This document shows, one piece after another, positions 1-12,316 of a stretch of DNA of 64,000 nucleotides. The DNA lies in the NCBI GenBank assembly GCA_018257865.1, contig JAEUBA010000036.1:124001-188000 (forward strand). Reading direction: 5' to 3'. The translations under genes were made by a program, and so were the position numbers. The notes under the pieces are model-generated. The model was given only the letters and a program-made list of their open reading frames with translations, had not been told where the DNA came from and did not search any database. Source of the DNA: Stereocaulon alpinum (taxonomy: Eukaryota > Ascomycota > Lecanoromycetes > Lecanorales > Stereocaulaceae). Positions within the stretch are counted from its first letter, which is position 1. Every line of letters starts with the position of its first letter.

Positions 1-253
1 GCATTCTGTGTTCCGCGAGGTTGATATGATTTGGTAAACCGACATTAAGCCAGCCCTATAGAGTTAGTGCTGTTGATCGCTTCGCGCTTTCTGCAGGGGA
101 CAACAACAACACCCACACGAGCCACACAAATCTTCCTCGCTGCCCAGAAGACCACTACACTCCACTCGCACCCCACTCCAACTTGCTCGTCCTCTTGTCT
201 GTCTAGGCAGTCACTACAAGTCATAGCCTGACTAAGTGTACGTCACCTTCACC

Positions 254-2036
254 ATGAGGGAAATCATCAGCTTGAACGGTGAGTCCCCTTAATACGCGCC
301 TTGATATCTCCCTGCATGCCCCTCTGTCAACAGTGTGCATGCCATACTGACAACATCACGCATACAGTTGGCCAAGCTGGCTGCCAAATCGCCAATTCCT
401 GCTGGGAGGTAAGCTTTACGACTCTCCACGACTATTCCCACAAATAGCGGGGCATTTATGCAAAATTTGTCGAGGGTCAGACTGACGTTAGCCGATAGCT
501 CTACTGCTTGGAGCACGGTATCCAGGTATTTATACATTCCATTCAGGCTTGCTACAGGCTCTACAGCCGTTATTGAACCATCGTTGACGCGTTGATACCT
601 CCTTCAGCCCGATGGATACCTCACCGAGGAACGCAAAGCTGCCGACCCTGACCAAGGATTTAGCACCTTCTTCTCCGAAACAGGTAGGCGAAACCAAGCA
701 CGACACACAACACGAAGAATACGTGCTGATGGCAGTTTTTGCAGGCCAAGGGAAATACGTCCCACGTACCATTTACTGCGATCTTGAGCCTAATGTGATC
801 GACGAAGTTCGCACTGGCAAATATCGAAGCCTTTTCCACCCCGAGCAAATGATCACTGGCAAGGAGGATGCATCCAATAACTACGCTCGTGGCCACTACA
901 CTGTTGGCAAGGAGCTGATTGACCAAGTTTTGGACAAGGTCCGTCATATTGCAGACAACTGTTCTGGTCTGCAAGGATTCTTGGTGTTTCACTCGTTCGG
1001 TGGAGGAACTGGATCTGGATTCGGTGCCCTCCTCATGGAGCGTCTCTCGGTCGACTACGGCAAGAAGTGCAAGCTCGAATTCTGCGTCTACCCAGCTCCT
1101 CAAGTCGCTACGTCTGTTGTTGAGCCATACAATTCTATCTTGACAACCCACACCACCCTGGAACATTCGGACTGCAGTTTCATGGTGGACAATGAGGCTA
1201 TTTACGATATCTGCCGTCGCAACTTGGGCATTGAACGTCCCAACTATGAGAACCTGAACCGTTTGATTGCTCAGGGTATGATAGCCACCGTTTGTTTTTC
1301 ACGAAATTTGGCTGACCGATTACGTCTAGTCGTCTCATCGATCACTGCTTCGCTCCGCTTCGACGGTTCTCTCAACGTCGATCTTAACGAATTTCAGACC
1401 AACCTGGTGCCCTACCCCCGTATCCATTTCCCTCTCGTTGCTTACGCTCCGGTCGTCTCGGCTGCCAAGGCCTCGCACGAAGCCAATTCCGTTCAGGAGA
1501 TCTCGATGTCTTGCTTCGAGCCAAACAACCAGATGGTGAAGTGTGATCCTCGCAACGGCAAGTACATGGCTACCTGCCTGCTCTACCGCGGCGACGTTGT
1601 TACAAAAGATGTGCACGGCGCCGTCGCTGTTCTCAAGACCAAGCGCACCATCCAATTCGTCGACTGGTGCCCAACTGGGTTCAAAATTGGTATCTGTTAC
1701 CAACCACCTCAGATGGTCCCCAACGGAGATCTGGCCAAGGTCAATCGCGCAGTGTAAGTCTTTACTCACATGGTCATACCCGAGCAGGATACTAATTGAT
1801 TCTGCAGCTGCATGCTCTCCAACACCACTGCCATTGCCGAGGCGTGGTCGGCCCTCTCACACAAGTTCGATCTCATGTACTCGAAGCGTGCTTTCGTACA
1901 TTGGTACGTTGGTGAGGGTATGGAGGAGGGTGAATTCTCCGAGGCGCGTGAGGACTTGGCTGCCCTCGAGCGAGACTATGAGGAGGTGGCTACGGACTCT
2001 GCTGAGGGTGAAGAGGGTGCCGAGGCCGAATACTAG
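254..2036 (+). CDS. alpha-tubulin
   Basis: Alpha subunit of the microtubule heterodimer. I read seven exons: 254-278, 368-408, 499-525, 608-683, 745-1275, 1330-1753 and 1808-2036. All phases close and give 450 residues, the normal family length. The protein starts MREIISLN, followed by VGQAGCQIAN and the GTP-binding GGGTGSG loop near residue 145. DLNEFQTNLVPYPRIHF contains the alpha-specific Glu expected to drive GTP hydrolysis on the neighbouring beta subunit. The C-terminus is acidic and ends in Glu-Tyr, the detyrosinatable form. Small first exons are typical of fungal tubulin genes. The first 253 bases hold the 5' UTR and promoter, pyrimidine-rich just upstream of the ATG. Identity as alpha rather than beta tubulin is secure. 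Confidence 0.97.
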
Positions 2037-2670
2037 ACGTTCCAAGGCTTGGTACTTGGAGCTCTGTCTAATCCTCGAGCGTGACGTTTTGGCCAGATCA
2101 AATTGCTCTCCGTGGCCGGTGTTTAGCGTGTCTTGATTCCCTTTTTCTTGCGTTCTAGATCTTCATGATACGCAAGTGTCGGAAGCAAAGATGTGGATGA
2201 TTCAATGAAGAGCGATGGTGTATCTGTTATTACGACACTGAGGTTGCAGTACAGTAAATCGAACAATGCAATACCCAATTCCAGTCATTTCTACGTGTTT
2301 TGCCAATGATCATTCGATGCGACGTTAGAATGCGAGTATTGAGACGATTGGTTGGTTGCTTGTATTTGTGGATGCTGTCTTCTACGTATGTGCATATTAG
2401 ATATCTTGGCGCTCAACGGAGCGGATGTAGATCACCAAGCTAATCCCTGCATATTGACCGGGGGGGGCAACGATGTAAGCTCACACACCTCAAAGCTTCT
2501 TTACTCTACTAAATACATCTAATGACCCTTTGTTGGCATCTAGCTCAGCTCTTGTCTTCTTCTTTTCTTTGACGAATCTGGTACGAGGGACCCCATCCTG
2601 GCTGAACGTTTAGAGTCTACCATTGTGAGCCCGGCTGCGGTAGATAGCCGCAACAAACACCACCGATGAC
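2037..2670. other. intergenic region, tubulin to EDE1
   Basis: Contains the tubulin 3' UTR and the EDE1 promoter. There is a short G run near 2460. I see no gene here. Confidence 0.6.
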
Positions 2671-5600
2671 ATGGCAGACATAGGGCAGCAGCAGCGTAAG
2701 TTGTTCCGGCATACACTTTACGCGTCGCAGTTCTGTATGAATAGAGGCTGAAAGTATCGTACTCCAGAACACCCGAATCTCAATTTAAGTCCTGAAGAAA
2801 AGCGTCTCTTCGGGCAACTCTTCAAGGCGGCAGATACAGAAAACCTTGGTGTCGTGACTGGTGAGGTGGCAGTGAAATTCTTTGAGAAGACAAGACTGCC
2901 GCCAGATATACTGGGAGAAGTGGGTTGCGACATGGGCAAATAAGCTCGGTGAAATGGGACTAACGGGTCATTACTACAGATTTGGTCGATTGCAGACACT
3001 GAGAATCGAGGACTTCTCACGCCTCCTGGCTTTGGCATTGTACTAAGATTAATTGGTTATGCACAAGCAGGGCGCCTTGTCTCATCAGAGCTTGCATTGA
3101 AACGTGAGTGAGACTATAGTGGCATAGAGAACATTGACTGATGACCGCGTGTTCCTTCAAGCTGGCGGACCTTTGCCCAAATTCGATGGCATCTCACCGC
3201 TCCCAGGCCCACCACCACCACCGCAGCCTTTGCAGCCTCAGAGTAGTGGTGGGCAGATTCGAGTGCCACCCTTGACCCAGGACAAGGTCCAGCAGTATTC
3301 CTCTTTGTTCGAGGAGTCTGGCGCTCAGAATGGAATGCTATCTGGTACTGTATTCTTCGAACATTCCTCCAGGGCCAAACACTGACGCTGTATTTGCAGG
3401 AGAAAATGCAAAATCGATATTCGAGCGAGCACAATTACCGACTGAAGTCCTAGGCCATATATGGCAATTGGCAGACAGGGAGAAGACAGGTCAATTTGGC
3501 CTCACAGAATTTATCATTGCGATGCATTTGCTGGCGTCATACAAGAACGGGTCGATGCGCACTTTACCAAACATACTATATCCGAGTCTGTATGAAGCTG
3601 CAGCCAGGAGAGGAGTACCCAAACAAATGACTGGAACGCGGCCTACGTCTGATGGGGTGCCAGCGTCTGCCATGTCAAGGCAATTCAGTGGCTCAGGTTA
3701 TGCCGGTCAACTACCACCAAGACCCCAGCAACCACCGTTTCAACCAGGTACGCCGACTGGAGACCAGTGGGCAATTACTCCTGAGGAGAAGAAGAAATTC
3801 GACCAGATATACGCCACTCTTGATACAAGAAATCAGGGTTACATAACAGGGGAGCAAGCGGTAGCCTTCTTCGGCGAGTCTAGACTGCCTGAGGAAGCCC
3901 TTGCGCAAATCTGGGACCTTGCTGATATCAACTCGGAAGGGCAATTGAATCGGGATGAATTTGCTGTCGCAATGTATCTCATCAGGCAACAGCGTAGTAA
4001 AAGAGACGGACGCGACGTGCTTCCAGAAAGCCTACCACCCAACCTGATACCACCAAGCATGCGTCGTCAGCCAATAGCCCCGCAACAGCCTACAGCCCCC
4101 GCCTTTGGCAATGCTCCAATGATCACGGCGCCCAAATCAGCATCCGAGGATTTATTCGGACTTGACGCCTTCTCTTCCCCGCCACCAGCGCCCATAACAG
4201 CTGCCCCAATACAACCGAAAGCTACGGGTGATTCTTCCTACGCTGCGACACCCCCTCGAAGCCAGACGTCACCTGCGCCGCTACCACTGCAACAGCCGCC
4301 TTCTCACTTCAAGCCGTTCGTTCCGTCTTCGTCGTTCGGTCAGACAATGATAACCCCCCAAGGTACAGGCACTTCCAGCACAGCAAGTCCCACCGTCCAG
4401 AATCGAAATATCCCACAGCAACAGAGGCAAATTTCGGCCATGGACGATCTTCTAGGCGATAACGACCCCGAGGTTAGTAAGAAACTCACGAATGAGACTT
4501 CAGAGCTTGCAAACCTGTCCAATCAGGTCAGCACACTGAGTACGCAAATGCAAGATGTCAAGACCCAACGGGCTTCTATAGAGCACAATCTCTCGCAAGC
4601 GCAATCTCAGAAACGGGAGTTTGAGGGTCGTCTGGGTCAACTACGTACCGCGTACGAGCAGGAGGTAAGAGAAGTGCAAGCACTCGAGGAACGCCTTACA
4701 GCTTCTAGGAACGAGACAAAGCAGCTACAGCAAGAGATGGCTATGCTCCAGGCCAATCACCAAGACCTCCAGGAACAACATAGACAAATTGGCGAGGCTT
4801 TGAACACGGATCAAGGTGAAAACGCGAATCTGAAGGAGAGGATACGCCAAGCCAATGCGCAGATTGCAGAGCTCAAGCCACAAACGGAGAAGATGCGGTC
4901 AGATGCCCGACATCAAAAAGGTTTGGTTGCTATAAACAAAAAGCAGCTTGCTACTCACGAAGCCGAGCTAGAGAAGATCAAAGCCGAGCTAGAAGCATCT
5001 GCCAAAGAACACGAAGAAGCCAAACGAGAGCTCGAGCAGAGCCAGCGCGATATTGAAGCGGCATCCCAAGCTGTCTCCCAAGCTCGCAGCGCTCCAACCT
5101 CAGTAGTAAGCCCTCAAGGCTCAATGGCAAGTCCGCCACCCGCAGTGGCCAGTCCTACTCCATCCACTGCAAGTATGAACCCGTTTTTTCGCCGGACCTC
5201 TAACGCAGCAGGGACCGAGAGGGGAGTCACTTCGCCTTTCACACCGCAAAACCTGACCTCGCCGAATCATGATGCCTTCGACAGCTTCTTTGGGCATCCA
5301 GCGGGATTCTCAAGCCAACCTCCGGCACAGACTCCATTCAGAAGCGAAACACACAGCGACTCACGCGACATCCCTCAACAACCTACCGGCGAATCCCAGC
5401 GATCTTCAGATGGGCCTGGTATCCCCACTCCGTCAGGCTCTCCGCCGCCATCCAACTTCAGTGACTCCCCTTCAGCTGCGAGTGTGCCTCCAGCGCCGCC
5501 TCAATCTAGACAGATTACCTCGAGCTTCTTACCGCTGCGTCCCAACCTAGAACGGTCAGGGTCCCAGTCTTCCTCTACCAGAGCCAACCCTCCAGGGAGT

Positions 5601-7414
5601 CGCATGGGAGACGTAACGTCCGGTTTCGAAACCCCTACAGATAGACGAGTGTTAAGTTCAGAGCCGGTCGTGCCAGACTCGCCAAGAGACCACTTCGAAG
5701 AGATGGCTGCCAAAGCTCCTCAAGGAGAGCCCTCACATATCATGTCCTCTTCCACAGAGCAGACATCGTCGAATCCCATGGAAAGCATCCGACAACAAGA
5801 GGCTACAGTTTCAGATGGATTGTCTCAGTCTCCGGACTTTCCCAGTGCGTCTCGTGAAGTTCCTGGTGCTTTCCCTGGAGACGAGACTCCGGTGGGGTCT
5901 GATTCTGGCTTGAACCAGGCTATAGCAGGACCCTATAGCAGCTCTAAGCTCGATCCCCGTGTAGATTTCGCACCACAGACTCAATCCAACAACCTCGCCG
6001 TCAACAATGCTTCAAGTCATGATGACCCTTTTCCTATGACCGGCAACGGATCACGTAGCCCTGCTGCTTCTAAGGAGGATTTCGACTCTGCATTCGCAGA
6101 TTTCGGTACCGACAAGGGGAAAGCGCCAGAACATACCAATGGCGGTATACCCGCTAATGGATTCGGCTCGACCGAAGCACCCAAGTCCCATGGAGAATTT
6201 CCTCCAATCCAAGAATTTGGTGCTGATGACGAGAGCGATAGTGACGATGAGCACGGATTTGACGACAACTTCACGGCCCACTCAGCCAATCGCACGGCTG
6301 AGTCGGGGCCCAATCAAGCTCTGCAGAATCCGCTTGTCTCCGATGAGGGTGGGCTTGCACCTACCCGTCCTTCTTTCAATACGATGGAATCCAACACCAG
6401 CCAGCTGCCGACACCTGGTGCTCAAGCCTCACCTCCAACGTACGATCAGACAGTCGGTCCTCCGTCTGAGGGACTAGGCGGCCGCAAAGAGTCAAATCAG
6501 TTCCCTGCCGAGTACAGCGGCCTTCTACCTTCGCGTGACAATCCTACCTCACCCACAACCTCGCCACCCCCTGTATCCAGTGTCACTTCGGCCGCTGGTA
6601 TTGACAGAGGTATGAACTTTTTCGGCGGCGATTCTGCAGAGCATGCTGCAGGTCATGCCCCCTTAGGCTCGTCATTTGCACAAGAACATTCGCCAATGTC
6701 ACCCGGTGCTTCCAATGCTGCTCCATACGCGTACACGCACAGCCCACCACCAAATCAAGTTACCCAAACGAACCCACCGATCCCCGCTAAGACTGCCATC
6801 CATGATGACTTCGATGACGAATTTGCGGGTCTTGAAGAAGCCAAAGAAGCTTCTGAGCAGGGCGACGTCGAGTTCTCCTCTTCTCGGAGGACCGACTTTG
6901 ACGAATTCAATCCCGTCTTTGACTCTCCAGCTGCATCACGCCACACGGCCCAATCGACCGCAAGCACCTTCCCCCCAACCGACGCCTTCTCTGATTTCGA
7001 ATCCTCCATCACAAACACCGGCTCCTCGGCAAAGCAACAAGGACCTACGGAGACACCAGCACATGACTGGGACGCTATCTTCGCTGGGCTTGACACGCCA
7101 CAAAATAACGGCGTGCAATCTGATATTGGACCAAGAGACTTCTCGAATTCGATGCAGTCGCCGGTACCTTCTGCGGGACCCAAGCTCGCGGGCAAGCCAG
7201 CGTTGAATAGGGCTGAGACGGAAGACGGGGTACATGATGACCCAATATTGAAGAGGTTAACGGGGATGGGATACCCAAGAAAGGAGAGCTTGGCTGCGTT
7301 GGAGAAATTCGATTATAACCTTGACAAGGTACGATACGCTTCCCGTCCTTAAAAGGATTTTCATGAACTAATCCCCCCAACTAGGCAGCAGACTTCCTCA
7401 CATCAAAGTCATAA
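2671..7414 (+). CDS. EDE1: EH-domain endocytic scaffold, Ede1-like
   Basis: Early scaffold of clathrin-mediated endocytosis at the plasma membrane. I read six exons: 2671-2695, 2768-2919, 2980-3103, 3162-3344, 3400-7328 and 7385-7414, giving about 1480 residues. Three EH domains are visible, at roughly residues 15-105 (LSPEEKRLFGQLFKAAD), 135-225 (IWQLADREKTGQFGLTEF) and 290-380 (IWDLADINSEGQLNRDEF). EH domains bind NPF-type peptides. A Gln/Glu-rich coiled coil follows at about 510-690, then a long Ser/Pro-rich disordered tail with acidic-aromatic motifs such as DEFAGL and FADF. The C-terminus is a UBA domain (GMGYPRKESLAALEKFDYN). Its last helix, ending AADFLTSKS, is in a separate 30-nt exon; reading through that last intron would truncate the UBA domain. 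The order EH x3, coiled coil, UBA is diagnostic of Ede1. Confidence 0.95.
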
Positions 7415-8396
7415 CACCCAATGCGCCTTGGATTAAGAACATCACACGCAATCGTCACAAGGCTTGCGGCATGGGCAGCCTACCTCACCTTATCCTTCCA
7501 CGAATGTAATTATGTACAGTGCAAGCCTTCATAAAGTATAATGCATAATTCGCCTTCGGTCACATCATACATCCGTTTTCATTCACATCACCTATTCTAG
7601 CGTTGCAGAAGCGAGGCCGCATACCAGGATGTCTGTCATTTAGACATACTCGTTCAGTGTTCTTGTATTCATGAGTCTAGGAGAGCTAGTAATAGTAAAT
7701 TTTGAAGACATCAATGATGTGTCGGTCTTTTGGAGCGTTTGTGATAGTGTGAGAAGCCTTCATGATGCGAAAGAGCTTGCCGTTGTAAGATATCTTTGAT
7801 ATCGTAGGTGGGTAGGTAGTATATACTCACTCGTACAGCCCGAAAGACCTGTACGACGTTAGGATATGCTATCGAGGACACCAGTCGACTGTTGGAAGCA
7901 CAAGCAGCCCTCATGCTAATTTTTTAGCGTCATGCAAGACTATTGGGCGACGTGAGTATGATGTATTTATAGCCGATCGGTTCTGAATTCAATAACTACG
8001 TAGCTAGGTAAAGACTATGCAAGCAGTATGATTATGAATTCCAGTAATATCGCATATATATAATCATGCTTGTACCGTCGCAGATCAACACTGTAATCAA
8101 CTACAATAACAACGTAGCTAGAGACTATGCAAGCAACACGATGACGAAATCCAATCTTGAACGTCACATATATAAAGATTCCTAGCGCAGATCGATCCTA
8201 TAATCAACGAAAACGTTGCTAGAAATTATGCAAAGCAATTTAGATGCAGATTTCGTTCATTCCAAACGTCGCCCAGAAAGCACAACAAAGAGACGAAAGG
8301 CGGGAATTTCACGCCAAGGCCATCCAGCGATCTAGATAGCTCAACCTAGGTGTAGAGAGAGAAATATGTATATAGTAGCATGCCGTATTCGCAGAG
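7415..8396. other. convergent intergenic region
   Basis: Lies between the 3' ends of EDE1 and the minus-strand WW gene. No convincing gene. It contains the diverged tandem repeats listed separately. Confidence 0.55.
7990..8262. repeat. three diverged tandem repeats of about 100-115 bp
   Basis: Three successive units share a core like AACGTAGCTAGAGACTATGC at about 7994, 8108 and 8212. Each is preceded by a GCAGATC..TAATCAAC-type block. Spacings are about 114 and 104 bp. The third unit is the most diverged and incomplete. The array sits just downstream of the WW gene on the minus strand, so it may fall in that gene's 3' UTR. Origin unknown. Confidence 0.6.
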
Positions 8397-10292
8397 CTAT
8401 TTCCACGCCGGCGCAGGCGGAGGACTGAACGTATGCCCACCGGTCAGGTACCCATCGTGCGGTAGATGAGCCTGCGGGTGTCCTTGTCCTTGTCCATAAG
8501 CCTGCCCGTACGCCGGTTGGTGGTTGGGATGATTGTTTTTGGGTGGCGGCTGTGGTGGATGTGGTGCTTGGCCAGGGTAAGCTCCTTGGGAGGAGGTTGG
8601 GCGAGGCGGATATGCAGATTGGCCTGGGTAGGCGCCTTGAGAAGAGTTCGGGCGGGGCGGGTAGGGGGATTGATTTGGGGCTAGGGATTGGCCGGGTCCT
8701 TGTGGTTGACCTGGGCCTTGCTGGCTTGGGTGCGAGGACATTGGTGGTGCGGGGGCAGGGGCGGGGGCGGGGGAGTAGGGTGCGTAAGCGTTTGGTTGTT
8801 GGCCTTGGGATGGGTAGGCGGGGGTGTTCTGGGGAGGTGGTGGATAGCTGGTTTGGGATTGTGGGTAGCCTGGGTTGTATGGTGGTTGTTGGCCGTAAGA
8901 TGGGGGTTGGGGTGGTGGTGGGTAAGAGCCTGGCGTTTGTTGGCCGTAGGCTGGCGTGGAAGAGTGGGAGGAGCCGTAAGACGTTGGTGGTTGATTGGGG
9001 TAAGAGGGATTTTGCTGGCTGCCGGGATTGCTTTGTTGATGGTTCCATTGGCCTTCTGGTGCCCCTGGATATGGCTGGTTTGACTGCTGGCCGTAGTTGT
9101 TCTGTGGTGGCTTGGGTTGCCCAGGTTGGCCGTGTTGGTCAGGCGGGCCAGGGAACGATGGGGTTTGTTGTCCGTAGGAGCTCGGTGCTGTCGAAGTATT
9201 ATGGCCGTAAGATGATGCGCCTGAAGTGCTCGGAGCCTGCCCGTACGGCGAAGCTCCACCAAATGCTCCTGGCGTAGTTGTGCTTCCACCTTGGTACTGT
9301 GGCTGTGTCGAGCCACTATATTGTCCACCTGGAGTTGCGAATTGATTCGTATTCTGTGCGTGATGCTGAGCATTTATCTGTTGTGCGCCTGAAGCCCCGT
9401 ATGGATTAGAAACGTGCTGCCCTGGAGGTTGGTAGGCTGTCGGAGGCGCTTGACCTGAGTAGCTACCATTCGATCCTTGACCCGTAGAAGAGTAACCGTA
9501 GTCGCTGTTCTGGTTCTTTACCACTCATTAGTACGTCGTCACGTGGTTTAAGGTCCACTCGCTTACCGAGCTATGTTGGCCTCCTAGAATACCCATTATG
9601 CCGCCGCCTCCTCCTCCATGTCCTACACCTGACGGGCCTCCATATCCGCTCGACTGATGGCTCGGCTGATGGCTCGATTGTTGTTGCTGTTGTTGATTGC
9701 TTGGTTTATCATTTGAGAAGAGGTTACCAACAAGTTGGCCTGCTATATGACCAAGGCCTCCACCTCCACTGTTGTTGCCTCCTGCACCATGACTACCTGA
9801 GCCACCCAGCAATGAGCTCGCCATACCACCTAAACCTGACTGATTCTGTGGCTTCTTGCCCCCCATGATCGCATTCATAGCTAGATTCTGTCACCAATCC
9901 ACATTAGCACGTGCACTGTTGACTCTGGCCCGTAATGCTGTATACCCCAAGCAGACTCCGATCTTGTTCACTTTGCACGCTCCCATCAGCATTCCTTGCG
10001 ACCGTCGCATCACCATCAGGCCTTGTATAAGGGTCGGTGATCTGTTGTGGGGTGGGCTCAGGCGTGGGTACTGTGGGCGCTGGTTGTGTCGGCATGTTCC
10101 ATTGCGATTGGCCACTAGCTAACTGAACGTAGTAGTAGGCTTTCGTCCCGCCATCCCATTGCGCGACCCTAGCAGGACATCAATGTCAGGTTTTGGAGAT
10201 ATCGTAAGCATGACTGACCAGCCTGAGGGCATTTGAGGAAGTGACAGTTGGTTCGGTCCCTCCTGGTTGGAAGGTGCGTGTGAGGTTGTCAT
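8397..10292 (-). CDS. WW-domain protein with a long Gln/Pro/Gly/Tyr-rich tail
   Basis: I read four exons on the minus strand: 10292-10219, 10168-9946, 9887-9567 and about 9509-8397, giving about 576 residues. A WW domain lies at roughly residues 22-52 (MPSGW..AQWD..AYYYV..SQWNMP), with the two Trp and the central Tyr cluster expected to bind Pro-rich ligands. The first intron splits the first WW Trp codon. After the WW come a linker, a Gly-rich segment with a Q6 run, then about 370 residues of Gln, Pro, Gly, Tyr and Ser of prion-like composition with PPQP, SYGQQ and YPPRP units. The last acceptor could be six bases earlier. Function unknown; a scaffold or condensate-forming role is inference. 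The 5' half is duplicated at 15332-15711. Confidence 0.85.
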
Positions 10293-12316
10293 GGCGTGGA
10301 ATATGTTGTTATATATATGTAGGGTAATTGACTGCAGGTATCATTTGGTGGTTGTGGTTTCAAGAGATGGGATGAAAACTACGTTAAGACTGCAGATGGC
10401 CATTTATTGACGGGGTGCTGAGTCGAAGCGTGTGGCTGTGTAAGCCACGCTTGGCTTTCGCACAGCTGAGATGACAAGTAACCTTGACAACGCCTTTGAG
10501 TATGCACGTGTCGATTGGGAGCTAATTTCCACGCGATATGGTTGATCTGCTGATAGGTGGATAAGCATTGTAAGGTGTCTTTCGAGGGAACCACGTCTTC
10601 TACGAGGGCGGTGGAAAAGTATGGAACCATCCCGGTGAGACCTATCCATCATTCAAATCCTTGGCACTTGGCCTATGGAGAATGGGCCTGAGTTGATATC
10701 ATGATATGTGCAGGGGGAACGGACGTCCACTAAGCCCCTCTCTTGTCAACCTGGTGCACTTGTCGCTAGAATCTTATAGAGTATCGAGGGTAGTGACTTT
10801 GGACGGAAGTCGGCTACGTCAGAGCGGGAAAAGGGTGTGTATTAATCTCATTAGCCACATGTATGAGGAAGTAGCTCAGATGCTCAAGGGGGGAGTATGA
10901 TAGTATACGGACTGTCAAGCTGAGAACGAAAATGCTTCACTTCAGGATCTTGTCGATCGTCGAAGCTCAATACGTCTTCTCTCATTCTTGCCCCGCTAGC
11001 CCGCAATTCTCTCGATGTCTAACAGGTTGCTGGGGTCTACACAATACTAATTGCAACATCTAAGCATACCTGAAACTGTATAATTCAAGCTTTTTGGATG
11101 CCGACTATGTCTGGTCACATTTTGGACAGTGATATACCCAGCCTTCAGCAACATTTCGATCTAGCGTTTAATCGAAGAAACGCATTTTAGAATTGACACG
11201 ACAAGCCTTCCACCATTCTTTGCGTGATCCAAATCTCAGGCTAAAACTTTTGTCTGAGCTCTCTCCCAAACACTTAGCTTTTCACATCCATGAGAAGGAC
11301 GAAAGCGACCAAAAGATAACATTGAAGATTTCGAAGTGCAGGCCCTTGAGAGGAAGAATTTCACCGCCGAATCTTTCGATCAACCAACTTGTTCAAGTGT
11401 ACTGTTCGTTTTCCGATGATCTTCAGAAACCCCCTCGCAAGAATAATGGGTGATTGGCGGAGATTGCAGCGAACTCCTGCATATGCATGTACTCGGAAAT
11501 GGGATTGTCATATTGTAGGTCACTTGGCCGTGCCAAAAAGCCGAGAGTACCGCAACAGCCAACACTTGATGAAGACTGCGTGGCTAGTCCACGGAGCTCA
11601 AGTACGGAACATTTCTTCGCTGTGGCTGGGTGTTGAGGAATCTTCAATTCTCCAGCCATCAACTATACAAGCTGGTAATAAGACCACTTGGCTTTTACGT
11701 TAGCGCTATGATTGTGCAAGCTACGGCCCGGGGCGCCGGAATATATTGCTCCAGGGGGTATGGGCAATAGCAGCGTGCATTAGTTCCTCATTGCCAAGCC
11801 ACCTGGAGTTCCATCTATTATCCGATGCGTATATAAATATTATTGCCTCCGTCACGGCTCTTCTGCCTCTCACCGAGACGCTGATATTTAAGAGTTGCTA
11901 TGTCTTCGAATCCCTCGAAGGCGCTGACGCCGACGGTTCTGGAGGCAACACCCTTATGATCGTGGCTGAGACGAGAACATGCCGCCCGAGACTACCTATC
12001 AGAATGCTGCTAATAATGTTAACCCTGCTTAGCGCTCCACATGATCGGGACAGATGGGGGAAAAGTGGAAAATGATTCGCTCAGAACAGCCTTCGTATGC
12101 GTTGTTGACTCTGCTCTTACATATATAGATGAGGCAGTGATGTTCTACTCTTTGCGAGATGTGCGCCTTCTCTGCTTGTTCTCTGTGTCCAGAGGAATTC
12201 AGGCAGCCAGCGAGGCAGATGCTGTCAGAATTCCTGCTTTTGAAGTGGACAATGTGCTGACTCTCTTGACACCATCCTAATCACTGTCAGCTGGTACTTC
12301 TCTGTCTATTCTCCAT
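10293..12316. other. divergent intergenic region, copy A of duplicated promoters
   Basis: Holds the promoter of the minus-strand WW gene (about 10293-10690) and that of the uncharacterised gene at 12317 (about 11720-12316). Both blocks have recognisable, diverged counterparts in copy B, at about 15712-16110 and 18680-19276. The middle (about 10700-11700) has short ORFs I could not support as genes. Confidence 0.6.
11724..11739. promoter_or_regulatory. conserved GC-rich 16-mer upstream of copy A
   Basis: The 16-mer CGGCCCGGGGCGCCGG lies 593 bp before the ATG at 12317. It recurs identically 592 bp before the ATG of the paralogue at 19277. Conservation in otherwise diverged flanks suggests a functional site, but no factor is known to me. 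Confidence 0.4.

Noticed and set aside
3330..7352. Ede1 ending at 7352
   Set aside because: Reading through the intron cuts the UBA domain; the spliced exon 7385-7414 completes the family's usual C-terminus.
8543..9277. Long plus-strand ORFs (244 and 131 codons) opposite the WW gene
   Set aside because: They are antisense to the Gln/Pro-rich coding tail; composition is simply its complement and no family features appear.
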